DNA of 64,000 nucleotides from Actinomucor elegans (taxonomy: Eukaryota > Mucoromycota > Mucoromycetes > Mucorales > Mucoraceae). Below are positions 11,532-23,000 of this stretch, piece by piece. Each line of letters begins with the position of its first letter. The stretch's first letter is position 1. The notes under the pieces are model-generated. The model did not search any database and was not told the origin of the DNA. It saw only the letters and a program-made list of their open reading frames with translations. A program made the translations under genes and the position numbers. Where the stretch lies: NCBI GenBank assembly GCA_026027325.1, contig JAMSLZ010000012.1:186001-250000 (forward strand), in the 5' to 3' direction.

Positions 11532-12235
11532 TCAAAATGAAGCTAGCTTGATTACAATTTGTTGAAGTAGGAATGTGCCAACTTTTAATATTGAAGGATG
11601 GTACGATGTATATCCATCTTGATTAGAAGTGCCACAAAGCGTTATAACTGTAACAGGTACAAATCTAGCGCCGTTCAAGTCATCTAGCACTGCTCTCAAG
11701 TATGAATATATACATGGGTGTCTGAAGAAGTTAGTCAGTTACTTGATGGACGAAGTATTATTTCGAGAAATATAATTAGAATTAATTTGAGTGCTGCTTT
11801 GAAGGATACTCTTAAAATATATTTGTATAGGACCCATGCCAAATGGAGGGCCAGTTAATACTTTTTCCTTTTCAGGCGACAGTATCGCTGTATAGCTCAT
11901 AATAGGTTGTTCATTGCAGGCGGTCCAATAACAACTTTTTATTTATTTATTTCAACAGGATTTGCTGTTAGAAAACATGATAGACTATTATAATAACATC
12001 TCGGTGAAGTTACAGAATCTTCATCCGTTACAGCATTTATACCAATGGGTGCATATCTGCATTAGGTTTCACAAATATGTAATAACCATCGAGCGGAATT
12101 TGCCATTGAGGATTGCGCCTGTAATAGTTTGGAAATACAGTCAAAATAACTTGGCTTGATACGAAAATCTGTATACAGTAAATGAATTCATCTCTCTTTC
12201 ACTTTTTCCATAGAAGTAAACTATATGCAATGGTT
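11532..12235 (-). pseudogene. Decayed protein-coding relic, family not recognised
   Basis: No long open frame exists, yet translation on the minus strand gives protein-like segments in sequence order with frame changes between them. They are: QVILTVFPNYYRRNPQWQIP and DGYYIFVKPNADMHP (near 12160-12030); GINAVTDEDSVTSPRCYYN with CFLTANPVEINK; IMSYTAILSPEKEKVLTGPP with FGMGPIQIYFKSILQSS; and finally YLRAVLDDLNGARFVPVTVI with LCGTSNQDGYTSYHPSILK, stopping at 11532. At least two frameshifts and two stops interrupt it and no sensible introns bridge them. I do not know the family. The upstream end runs into a hairpin repeat (12209-12347). Confidence 0.5.
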
Positions 12236-12347
12236 TCTTTTGAAGATGGATCTAAAAAAGCCCTACATAATGCAAATGCATCAATCAGCTTTACTGATAC
12301 AATATCACCCAACCAAAAGAGATCATTGCATACAGTTTACTTCTATG
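12209..12347. repeat. Imperfect inverted repeat (hairpin), ~37-bp arms
   Basis: Bases 12209-12245 match the reverse complement of 12311-12347, sharing CATAGAAGTAAACT and ATGCAATG blocks with few mismatches. It could be a small inverted-repeat (MITE-like) insertion. No target-site duplication was confirmed. Confidence 0.5.
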
Positions 12348-14157
12348 AAAGAAGTCGACATAATTTCAGAACTTGAAATCAATCTTGGGGATACATCTAG
12401 GACGTCTGTTTATAAATACCGAAATTACGCTAAAAAAAAAGGGCTTTTTATGATGTGCCTGATTTGAGAGTTTCGATTGGTTAAGGCATTCACAGACATC
12501 TACAGTCAAAGCAGCAATTACAACCGCAAAACTTGGATATACTGAAAGGCGTTATTCTTTCTTTCTTTTTAGTATGGAGGTATTTTATCGTGTAACAAAA
12601 CTTCTTTGCAAGATTAAATTCGAAAAATAAGGTACCATTATGGCTGTTCAGTTTGTCATATTGGCTGCGTCCCAATCTAATAAAAGCTTTAATAAATGCA
12701 GCGACATTGAGCCAAAATCGGTCAAGAGATTTATTGATTAAAACTAGTTTCATTGGAATTCATCTTGGAGCCAGCCCTTGAAATAAAATACACTCGTGGT
12801 AGTTCATTTGGATAACAGTTTCAACAGATGTAGTAGCTTAATCTAAAGGGGGATACGTTTATGATTTTCGGAAATTCTCCGATTTTCAACGGATCCAGAT
12901 CTCTCGGCCGATTCCTGTTTCATATAGCAGCTGATGACTATTCAGCGTTCAGAATAAAATACTGAACCTCTAAAACCCTCTGATACAACCAATATATTAC
13001 ACGTTAATGACGGGTTGCAATAGAATGCATTTTCTTTTAAAAGATAGATCACGCAATCCATCTCGTCAGTCAAAGGGCGCATCTGTCAATATGCGCCATG
13101 TTCAAAATAAACGACTAAACCTAATTAAAACCATTCTAAAACAGCAGTAAAATCAATAGATTGTATTTGCTTATATTTAGCAATGAACTATCCTGCGTTG
13201 AGAGGTTTATACAAATAATGCGCGATACAGAACTTCCGTACCAATGATATTGAGCCAACGCATGACAAAAGTATCATTGCAGTACTTTCTGCAATATTTA
13301 CTTGTTCAATTATGCGACGATTGGATGATGATTTATCTTGATGAATGATCTGCCTTTTTTTATATCATCGTCTATAGCCGAAGAATATATAATACCCGTA
13401 GATGTTTGTTTATAATTTTATTATCGCGGAATATATCGTGCGTGGTACGATATATGTATTACCCTGTGCAATCTAACATACGACGTTGGACTATTTTCCG
13501 TTATGGCTTGTAAGCTATGGTTGTAGTGATCGCGGCCGGTACTCACGTTTGATTTATTTGTTATTGAACACGGTGGTATGGATAGATCACAATTATGTCC
13601 TACTACCTGGCGAGAAAAAAAAACGATTTTTTTCGTGCATATGGTCTTGTTGTTCTTTTTGTGACCTACATACTGTAAAATAAGCTATAGAACACGTTTT
13701 ATAAATCAGCTGCTCCCGGATTGTGACACCAACTGTTGGGCAATAAGACCCTGTAGTATTATGTAAAAGTGAAAAAAGGGTTCAACGATTTGTATTTTCA
13801 CATCAATCATTGCATTACATAAATTGATTACTATAGCTTGTGTATCCTTGGACGAGCTCTAGTTGCGTAATGAGAGAGTGAGTGCAAGAGAATATAATAC
13901 TTTTAACACATATGACTAGATATGCTACAGAATTTCTAGCGATGGTTTAGGTGCCAAATAGTAAATAAAAAGAACGAGTAGTTGACTGGAAAAAGAGATT
14001 GGCCCACGTTTGATAAAATGGCTATTAATACACTCCAAGTACTGCATAAACCAGACTTGCACAAAGGGTATCGAAAACGTTCAGGGTCCAATGGACTGTG
14101 ACCGAAAACCCGTTAATTACCAAATAGTGCAAGTCATCTCGTGATAAGGGCAGATGC
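12348..14157. other. Intergenic, gene-poor
   Basis: No recognisable gene. Bases 12885-12960 and 13050-13135 hold short phrases (AGATCTCTCGGCCGATTCC; GCATCTGTCAATATGCGCC) resembling the dispersed repeat also seen at 40.1, 53.4 and 60 kb. The final ~250 bases form the hexokinase-family promoter. Confidence 0.45.
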
Positions 14158-14179
14158 AAAAAAAAAAAAAAAAAAAAAA
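14158..14179 (+). promoter_or_regulatory. Poly(dA) tract 64 bp before the sugar-kinase start
   Basis: Uninterrupted run of 22 A on the coding strand. Long dA:dT tracts in fungal promoters exclude nucleosomes; that role here is inferred. Confidence 0.5.
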
Positions 14180-14243
14180 CAAAGATGGAGAGTATAAAAG
14201 ACAGCATATTTTGATATAACATTTTCCTTCTCTTTGTAACATC

Positions 14244-15808
14244 ATGACCATTATTAGCTCTATCGATTCTTTATTCAATGACTTGGATCAACAATTTGTT
14301 CTAAACAAAATTAAACTGGAACCCATTGTCAAGGGCTTTGTTAACGAACTCAACCTTGGTCTAACCACACCATCCACTGAGCTAGCTACCATGATTCCTT
14401 CATTTGTCACAAAACTACCCACTGGGAATGAAACAGGCACCTTTTTATCTTTGGATATGGGTGGTACCAACTTGCGTATTTCAGCCGTCGAACTCAAGGG
14501 CCATGGTGAAGTACAAGTATTGGAATTGAAGCGCGTAGCTACAAAAGAACTCAAAACAGGTGAAGGATCTGTCTTTTTTGACTGGATTGCGGATACTATG
14601 AATGAATTGGTACATATCAAGGCCAAACATTTGTTCACTGCTGAACAACTCTCTGGAAAAGAAGCATTGGCATTGGGTATATGCTGGAGTTTTCCTGTCC
14701 AGTAAGTTTTTTTTTCTAATTATATGAGTTTATTACAAGCTAAACCTTGAATATCATAGTCAAATCGCTGTCAACCAAGGTAAAATTTTGAGAATGGGCA
14801 AAGGCTTCACTCTGGCCAATACAGAAGGCCGAGATTTGTCAGACATGTTGCACGACGCTTTTAAAAGAAAGGTATTTTTTACAAAGGGATATATTGTCCA
14901 TACCAAATTAATTCCAAATCTAGGGCTTAAACGTCAAAGTGAGTGCCATTTTGAATGACGCTGTAGGTACTCTGGTTGCTCATGCTTACTCCAATCCTAG
15001 AGCCCGGATCGGTTTCATCTTTGCTACAGGTGTAAATGCGTCATACCCCGAAAAGATTTCTTCCATGAAGGCTAAGCTTGAGCCCGAATACTATCAGAGT
15101 CAAGATGAAGATACCGAAATGCTATTGAATACTGAAATTGATATATTTGGCAGCGAGTCTTATCTTCCTCTAACTTCGTATGATATTACTTTGGATGCAG
15201 GCCATAACCAACCCAAATTCCAATTGTACGAAAAGATGATGTCAGGTGCTTATATGGGTGAGCTAGCAAGATTGATCGCATTAGATTTTATCAAAGCTGG
15301 TCTGTTATTTGAAGGCATCATTCCCGAAGGCTTTGAAGAGCCTTATTCATTCCCTACCATGTATATGAGTGCTTTAGAAAGGTAGTAAGGCATGTGATGC
15401 GCAGGTCTATCGTACTGAACAATTCCCTATAGTGATAATACTTCAAACAAGCAAGAAAGTTTCCGAGTGCTTAGTAAATTCCAGACAGTACAAGCTCCAA
15501 CCTACCGAGATATTTCTATTTTGACGCGCATCTGCAGAGTGGTGGCTACCCGAAGTGCTGCTTTAACAGCTGCCGCTATTGCTGCTATGATTGAACAACA
15601 AGGCTTGGATAAGAAACAAGATTACCGTGATATTGTTATTGGCATTAATGGTTCAACTTACGAATTCTATCCTTACATGGCTGAACGAGTGCATCGCTCC
15701 CTCCGCGATTGGTTTGGTTCCGAGATATCCGACAAGATTAGAATGGAAATTGCCAAGGACGGTGGCAGTATTGGAGGCGCTTTGATTGCTATGTTATGCG
15801 CACAATAA
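14244..15808 (+). CDS. Hexokinase-family sugar kinase, possibly GlcNAc-kinase type
   Basis: Four exons (14244-14701, 14760-14871, 14924-15381, 15433-15808) give 467 residues, a normal fungal hexokinase length. Seen in order: phosphate-loop LDMGGTNLRIS, sugar-binding WSFPV, KGF, catalytic ILNDAVGTL, the Asn segment ATGVNASYPE, the Glu segment NTEIDIFG, SGAYMGE, and the C-terminal GGSIGGALIAM. So the catalytic Asp and most glucose-contact residues are kept. However, the usual TKGF is GKGF, the usual EWGAF is EIDIF, and the adenosine-loop region reads GFIFATG. From memory these changes resemble the fungal GlcNAc-kinase/regulatory branch (Ngk1, XprF) more than glycolytic hexokinases; I regard that as probable, not certain. 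The substrate cannot be read from sequence. The introns sit in ordinary GT-AG form. Confidence 0.85.
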
Positions 15809-15935
15809 CGATCGAAAAACGCTGTGATAATATAATACCCTCATTCGATTGACCTATCATAAGTGTACCTAAAGACTTGCTTTATTCAACTGTGATTGAG
15901 ATAATATACATGAGTATTTGATATACAGTACAAAG

Positions 15936-18454
15936 TTATTTAAACTTGGAAAATAATGCTGAAAAGGTGCTTTTTTTACTATTCGTTTTATCACTTTTCG
16001 CGGAATACTCTGTTGTAGCACTGCTTTCTCCACTACTAGGCACGGATGCAGAAGAATAAAATGTTGCATAGGCATCATCAGTATTGCTTTCTTCTTGAGC
16101 TAAATCTACTTCATGATGATAGAATCCTGAGTCCATACGCCATACTTTGATAGAGCCATGTAAATCAGCAGAGACAATGATTTGACTGTCAGGATAATCA
16201 AAGCGATCCCTTTCTTCCGGAGTTGCCTCTGAAAATTCATTTAGCCAAGATATCTGTGGTTGATGGGTATCTTGACTTTGATTCAGTGAAGCTGCATTCG
16301 TTCTTTTCTCTGAAACAGCGCCTTCATAATCCTGCAAGTTATCTTCATAGCATGCGCTGTTTCGATGGGTATATACAGGTGTGGAATCGAAAATACAGTC
16401 TCCACCAGCTCTGGCTAATATTTGTCTTGTCTTGGTTGGAGCAAAAATAGCTGAAGTAACTACGTGCTGATGAGCTACAAAGTGCTCATTTCGACTTCTT
16501 AGTTTATCAATCACACGTTTTTCGCCTCGTTTCAACCAACCCGAAACACTTTTGTGGCGATCATCAGAAATCACTGTCTGTAGCATTTGATCACCCAAAT
16601 GGCCCAGCGCCACGGCAGCTTTGATACGACTATCCTGCAAGCGTTGAAAGGGGGAATAGCTTACCTGGTCAGTACACCACAAATAAATGCAACCATCCTC
16701 AGATCCACAAATGATGTATCGACCATCATCACTGAATGAAGCTTTGATTTGCATTACTGGATTATCGATGCCTTTGTATTTGTGCACAAAGCTTTTATCT
16801 TTCATATTGATAATCCATATTCTTGAATCATTGGTAGTTACCAAAATGCGTTCTTCTCCCAAAGGCATTCCAGGCATAGGCTCAATACCAGTGACTTTTT
16901 TGCCGCGCTTGCTACCGTGATTCTTGACCAATATTTGAGTATTGTATTTTAATCCTTGTGTTTCGAAAAAGAATACATCTCCTGTGTTGGCGCCAACGCA
17001 AGCTGTACGTCCATCCAACGTGAATCCTACAGCTGTAACCACATTTCCTGCGGGTATTTCATTCCAAAAAGCCACACGTTTTTCTGGTATACTCCACAAC
17101 CTGACTTTGCCATCAAAAGACCCAGACAAAAAGAAGCGATCATCCTTTTTTCAATATCAGTACATCTATCTCCCTTTTCTTTTCGCTTGAATAACGGTTA
17201 CCTTTGGGTGGAACTTGACACTGGTAACTACATCCAAATGTCGGAATACACATAGACACACCTTTTGAGAAACATGCCATAGTCTAATTGATAGATTAAG
17301 ATGTCTTCGAAAGCCAAGCGTTTTATAGCGTACCTTACAGTATTATCCATTGAACTTGATACTATAAAGTTATTCTATGTACAGGATGAGTAATTGTAAT
17401 GCTATTGAAGGCTACGTTCACTTGCCTTTGACCAACTGATATCCAAAATGTCAGCTGTATGCCCTCTGTAGGTTCTGACCGGAGCATCATGAAACACTTT
17501 AATAGAAGGCTCATGGGGTAACATATCATATACATCCATATTATCTTGGCCTCTATCCAGATCTCTCAAAACCTTCCAGATATTGATCACGCAGTTTTGA
17601 CCGCCTGTCGCCATGTATTTGCCATCTTTACTAAACCGACTTGTCCATATAGCGCCTACTGGTCGTTTAGGACCATCTACATCTTCACCTTCTATTCTTG
17701 TTATTGGATCGATATCAGCAGTTGCATAAACTTCAGCAGTATCCACTGCCAACGTTTGAGCGAGCACGAGGCGGTTAAACCTTTTGTTTGTTTTGATCTT
17801 GGTTCTGACCTATACTCGTTTGTTATTGTTTAATCATCGTCCCCTAGAGATAGTACTTTACTTTGATATATGGTTTCCCATGCGGTGGTGTCTGATGGTT
17901 GGGTGGATGATCATGAAATCCAATCAAAAGTGAATTCGGTCTACATGAATCATGGCTGTCTCTTTGATGCTGCTGCTGTTGACAGTTGTATACAGCTGTC
18001 ATACTTGCTTCTGACCAGCTATATCTGGAGTGGTGCTTGTGACTATACCCTTGTTAGATATTTTGATATATTTCACGCGTTTCAGCTTACGTTGAAGGTG
18101 AAGGAGGGCCAAAAGACTCATAATGCTTATTTCCATATGCATATTCTTCATAACTGGTGCTATTGGTTTTCCTATGTCCTTTAGATTTGACAGCTGACAC
18201 CTCCAAGGGGCTTGACATATTTTTTAATAATATGGTTTGTTGATTACTCTTGACATTAGAACTCGGTAATGGTAAATGATCTCGGGAAAATGACGGCTCA
18301 ACTATGGAAGTAAATAATAAATATTTAATATATGTATATATCTCTCGGTTTAGTCAATTAACATACTACCATTTCTGTTTGATATGCTTTTTGGCGATAC
18401 TACTCTTTCAATAGCATCATAAAATTCTTCGTCCGAGCTACTCAAGTTGGACAT
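15936..18454 (-). CDS. DGR2: WD40-repeat protein of the Dgr2/WDR44 family
   Basis: Seven exons (18454-18370, 18301-18091, 18042-17862, 17809-17426, 17374-17334, 17283-17202, 17144-15936) give about 730 residues. The start MSNLSSSDEEFYDAIE is an acidic FFAT-like beginning typical of the family. The basic KVRTKIKTNKRFNRLVLAQ segment before the propeller matches the WDR44/Dgr2 linker. WD repeats follow: ATGGQNCVINIWKV, SSSMDNTVRLWHVS, LSGSFDGKVRLWSI, ICGSEDGCIYLWCT and VSADLHGSIKVWRM. WDR44 binds Rab11 and works in endosomal recycling and ER-endosome contacts; the fungal role is less clear. The tail is Ser/Lys-rich. The intron after residue block DISWSK has a GC donor (GCAAGT). The 3' end lies about 130 bp from the convergent sugar-kinase gene. 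Confidence 0.9.
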
Positions 18455-19117
18455 GTCATGGATACAATAAAGAAAGAGATGTTTCAGGTGGCTGCTTTGA
18501 CTGCTCGAGGATAATTAATGCCGCGGCTCTTTAATCTTTTCACTTTACCATAGAATGGCGGCCCAACCGCCACTAGTAGAAATACATATTCGCAATATAC
18601 ATATCTTTGCATGCTCTCGTGTACTTGTTCTACATTATTGATAGGCTACGTCTTACATATGTTGGCTTTGAGCTCCACAAAAGAAAAGAAAAAAACTTGA
18701 AAAATTCGGCCTCGGTGTGTCATCCATTGGGAGTTTTTTTAATAATTAGATCATTTTTTGGCTACATTTCTCAACTGATTTCGTCTTAATGTCACATTTG
18801 ATGGCCAAAACAAAGTGTTGCTTTTACAAGGACCATTATTTGACTAGATTGCAAAGCGTGTATCAAGTTACAAAGGAATGACAGTAATTACATACTCTTC
18901 GTAGAAACTAAATCTCTTAATCGATCCGAGTTTATTATCGCATGCAGTATGTAATTCATATGGAACTTGGCTGCTAAATCCATTACCAGGAGCAGTGAGT
19001 TTTGGTAATTGAACATGTTTCCTTTTCATCCTAGAGAGTAAAGAGTGATTGATGCCCAATGTTTCTGCTCAGCTTTCCATGCCAGCTGAAGCATTATGTA
19101 TATAAACTGCGCTTGTC

Positions 19118-19118
<1 letters not shown>
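18455..19118. other. Intergenic, divergent promoter region
   Basis: Lies between the start of the Dgr2-like gene (-) and the coiled-coil gene (+). No coding signal recognised. Confidence 0.5.

Positions 19119-19150
<32 letters not shown>
19119..19150 (+). promoter_or_regulatory. Poly(dT) tract 44 bp before the coiled-coil gene start
   Basis: Run of 32 T on the coding strand, followed by TA/T-rich DNA. It is the only promoter tract in the window with T rather than A on the coding strand. Confidence 0.5.
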
Positions 19151-19153
<3 letters not shown>

Positions 19154-19194
19154 TTTTTTATATTTTTTTACTTCTAGACAATACTCTCTCTTTG

Positions 19195-19790
19195 ATGTTA
19201 ACCCCAATACAGAAAGACCATGCCGAAAAACAACCTCGTTGGCAGTTTCGAAAAAAAAAGAAGATCGAAAAACGACGGATGAAACGACAGATACTTGCTG
19301 AAAAGAATAAGCCGCCGCTAGACGAGACGATTGACATGCCCGGATCGATTCAAGAAGCAATGGCAGCAAAACAAACATATGAAAAGGAGAAAGCGCAATG
19401 GGAAGAAAGAGAACACAAGTTCAAATTGATTGAAATAGCTAAAGCAAAAGCAAAAAAGAAAGAACAGGAAACAAAAGTGCTGGCACAGGTATGATCGTAC
19501 TGATTAAACAGGATCTAAACTAAACCATGTTTTTTTTTTTTTGAAATCTAGAAACGCTGGCAAGATACTTTAATGAGCTTGCCTTTACTGCCTCCAAAAT
19601 TCAATACAAGTAAAGAGTCTAAAGTTAGTTTCGACGTTATCATTTATTACAATGCTTCAACTCATAAATCAAAATATAGACACCGGTCGCGTCACCACTA
19701 AAAGCCTTCGTGCGTTCTGAACAAGATCAGCCTGTAAAAATGACATACAGAGATCGATTCCTTGAACGAAAGAAGCATAAGAAAACCTGA
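19195..19790 (+). CDS. Small basic coiled-coil protein, function unknown
   Basis: Three exons (19195-19488, 19552-19623, 19680-19790) give 158 residues. The N-terminus is strongly basic (FRKKKKIEKRRMKRQ, probably a nuclear signal). The middle is a charged helix (EKEKAQWEEREHKFKLIEIA, then AKAKAKKKEQE) that should form a coiled coil. After the first splice KRWQDTLMSLPLLPPKF follows, and the end is YRDRFLERKKHKK. I do not recognise the family. Composition and the Arg/Lys-Glu helix resemble small nuclear RNA-processing or nucleolar proteins, but that is only a resemblance. The ATG chosen is the first one after the poly(dT) tract in this frame. Confidence 0.7.
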
Positions 19791-20065
19791 CAGCCGCCTT
19801 AAGCTTATCCTTTTTATTTTGTACATAATTATATACCATCTATCATTCCTTAAGCTACCTGTTTATCTAGATCTCCATCGAGATGCAATCTCTTTTCTCA
19901 GCCAGTGATATCTGAATGGATTTGCAAGTTGTATTTTAACTTGGCAGGGATCAAATAAAGCGTAAGTTATTTGTATCTAGTGTATTGTATATAAAGGTTT
20001 TCATTCTAATAAAAGTGTCTTTATTTCGTTCTACATACTCGAGGTGATATGATTTATATTTACAT

Positions 20066-23000
20066 TTATGAATAATAGCTCCATCCAGGAGAAGCTAACA
20101 AATAGATTTTGTCTGTCCGTTTCATAATCAAGGATGAAACTGGGTTTGTGTACACAAACGATAGTTCATTTCCCATATTTTCATCTGGTGCCCGTAAAAT
20201 ACCCAAAGGCAATACCTCATGGTCCATGACAAGGCTTTCAAACAGAAATGCAAAACTTTTGTCTATAAAGCATGGCGGCATCACGACAAGAGTCAAATGA
20301 CGTGAGGATTGAAGTAAATGCGGTTTAAATTTGGAGCCGCACATCAAGATATGCGCAGTGTCCTTATCATACAAAGGACCTGGCATGCCACACAGTGCTT
20401 TAATCACTGAAACAATATCAGGCTTGTAATAAGTTTGACTCAACAGGACGTTACTGAGCAAACTATCGACAACGACATTACCAGCCGCATAAGCTGGTGT
20501 ATAGAAAAGATCTACTTCTTCCGCAACGTCTTTTCCTTGTAAAAGATGCATAAAACGAATATTGGATTTTTCCACTAAGCGCACAGCTAAATGAGATACT
20601 GGAACTCAATTTCCCTTGGTGATTCAAAACTTACCAAGATTGACAATGCGAGAAGCATCGTGCGGCTTATCTTGCAGTAATAAATCCAATAGGTGACTCG
20701 TCATACTAGGATATAAAAAATGATGTTGGTTTATAGATCTTGTATTATTTCACATGTAACTTACACTGCTGGGCTATCTGAGCTTCTTTGATATTGGTCT
20801 AAACATTCTCTTTCACTACAAAGGTGTAAGAGCATTAGTGGCTTCATTAATACAATACAATATTGTTAGTACCTCATAACTACCACTTGTTTAGCTCTTT
20901 TGACTCCAGCTTTGATCAGGTCCTCTGGATGCTGACAATCACCCTATTAAAGTGCGTATTGAGTTAGAGTAACTCGCTTGGAATAAGCGGCATTGTTACT
21001 TACCACCATAAAATACATTTTTGGAAAACGGCTTATCAATTCAAATGTCTTTGCGCTTGGTAATGAAGTACACAGAAAAACAATATCTTGTAGCTCATTC
21101 GGTCTCAATTGTGGGGATCTGTACGTAAAAATATCAGTAACTGCATAAAAAGAACCTTTAAATTATCCTTACCGAAGATTGAAAATGAATTTGAATATAT
21201 TGGACACCTTATGGTGCATGCAAACCAGAATATGCCCAGTCATACCTTCTGCAGAGGTCAATGTCAGCTCTCGTAAAGTAGCAGGGGATTTGAGCAAGTA
21301 ACAAACTGGTGTCGCTTCAAAATCATTGTCTAGGGAATCGGGTGATGGAAGCTGTCCTAAACGACTGATTAGTTTGCGACTGCCCGTTAACAATGCTAAG
21401 CGCGGTGTAGGCAGTTTGGATAGCTCAAACTGTTGACGTGGTGGAGGTTGAATAAGATGTTGATAGGAATGATGGGATCTAGTAGATTCATTGGAAATGG
21501 AATGATAAAGCGTTGGATCGTGATGCGGCGTTGGCGATGGTGGCCGAGAAGGTGGAGAGTAAAGCGCGGTATTGTTCAATTGAGCCGGAGGGAGTTCGAG
21601 TTGGGCTACTTGGTTACTATTGTGATTTGGAACGTGATAACTGGGTGATACAGGTGCAGATTCAATTGCCTGTTGCAGCTTTTGATTGTTTCGAAGAGAA
21701 TGTAATAGCTCATTTCTTAGTGAAGATGAACGAGATGCTTGGGGACAAGTTTTGGAAAACTTTTGATCTGCTGCTTCTTGACGTCTTGCTTTCATTCTTT
21801 CAATCTTTTCCTTGACATAATCATATTGCTAACCGTGTATGTTAAGCCTATGACCACAGTGAATGTAGATAGGTACTTACCAGACTATTGACATCCTCAA
21901 TTTCCCTGGGGCTCTCGCACATATAGACGCAAAGATCATCTGCTTTGATTAAATAGTTATTTTCAGGGTTCAGCAAGATTTCTCGATGTTCGCAGTTAAC
22001 TAAACATGTTTTAACCCCAAATAAGATGACTTGACATTCAGAATAGACGACCTGTATAGTTCTAAAAGTTAAGCAATGTTAAATACAAGATATTCCAAGA
22101 AACAATTACCCATGCAGCCTCTTTGAATGTTAAATTGACCAATGCAGAAGGTGGTCTATCCATATAAATCTCATTACACGAGCCATCATCTGTTGCACCA
22201 GTTAATATGACATTCGATAATAATAGACAATATCATTATTACCATACTGAGCTTGCCAAGACTCATGATAACGATCCATCGGTCTTCTTTGATGTAATAG
22301 ATTAGTAAGTAGAGTAGAAGCACCGCGACAGCGGCAATTCATTGCTAGTAAATACTGCTTGAATTCACGCACACAAATGATTTCTTTAGCCATCTTTTGA
22401 TAAATGGCAGTAGAAGGGGATAAGTTATAGGTATAAATGTTTACGTTATAGCTAACAGTATGACAGTGAAGAGACCATAATCGAACCGTATTTCTTTCAT
22501 CTTCTTTATTAGGATCCATAGCATGCTGGTCTGTGAAATTGTATTAGTACTTGACCCATTCAATCTACCAATAGTTTACCAGACAATGTAAATATAGCAG
22601 TTGCTGATCTAGCTTGCTATAACAGAATGAGTAATGTACATAGGTACGACTGATGTTGACTTACCACCCGCTTCAACGTGTTTTCATCCTATTGCAATAA
22701 AAAAGACATTAATATACCAACTGATATTTTTGCTGCCAAATAATAATTACCAATACAGAGCCATGAATAAACTGAATACGATGACCCCACATTGAGTTTC
22801 TTTCTAAAAACTTGAGCTCTTCATTGGGTCTATTGATATCCAAAAAAACAACACTCAAGTGAGGTTCCGTGTTTTCCTATCATAAAAGATTAACTTTTTT
22901 GCTTATATTAAAACAGATTGCATCTCTTACAGTATTTAAAAAGCCATCTAGAATATCGGTTACTTGTTCAGGTCTGAAGGATCCAACTAATAGAATAAAT

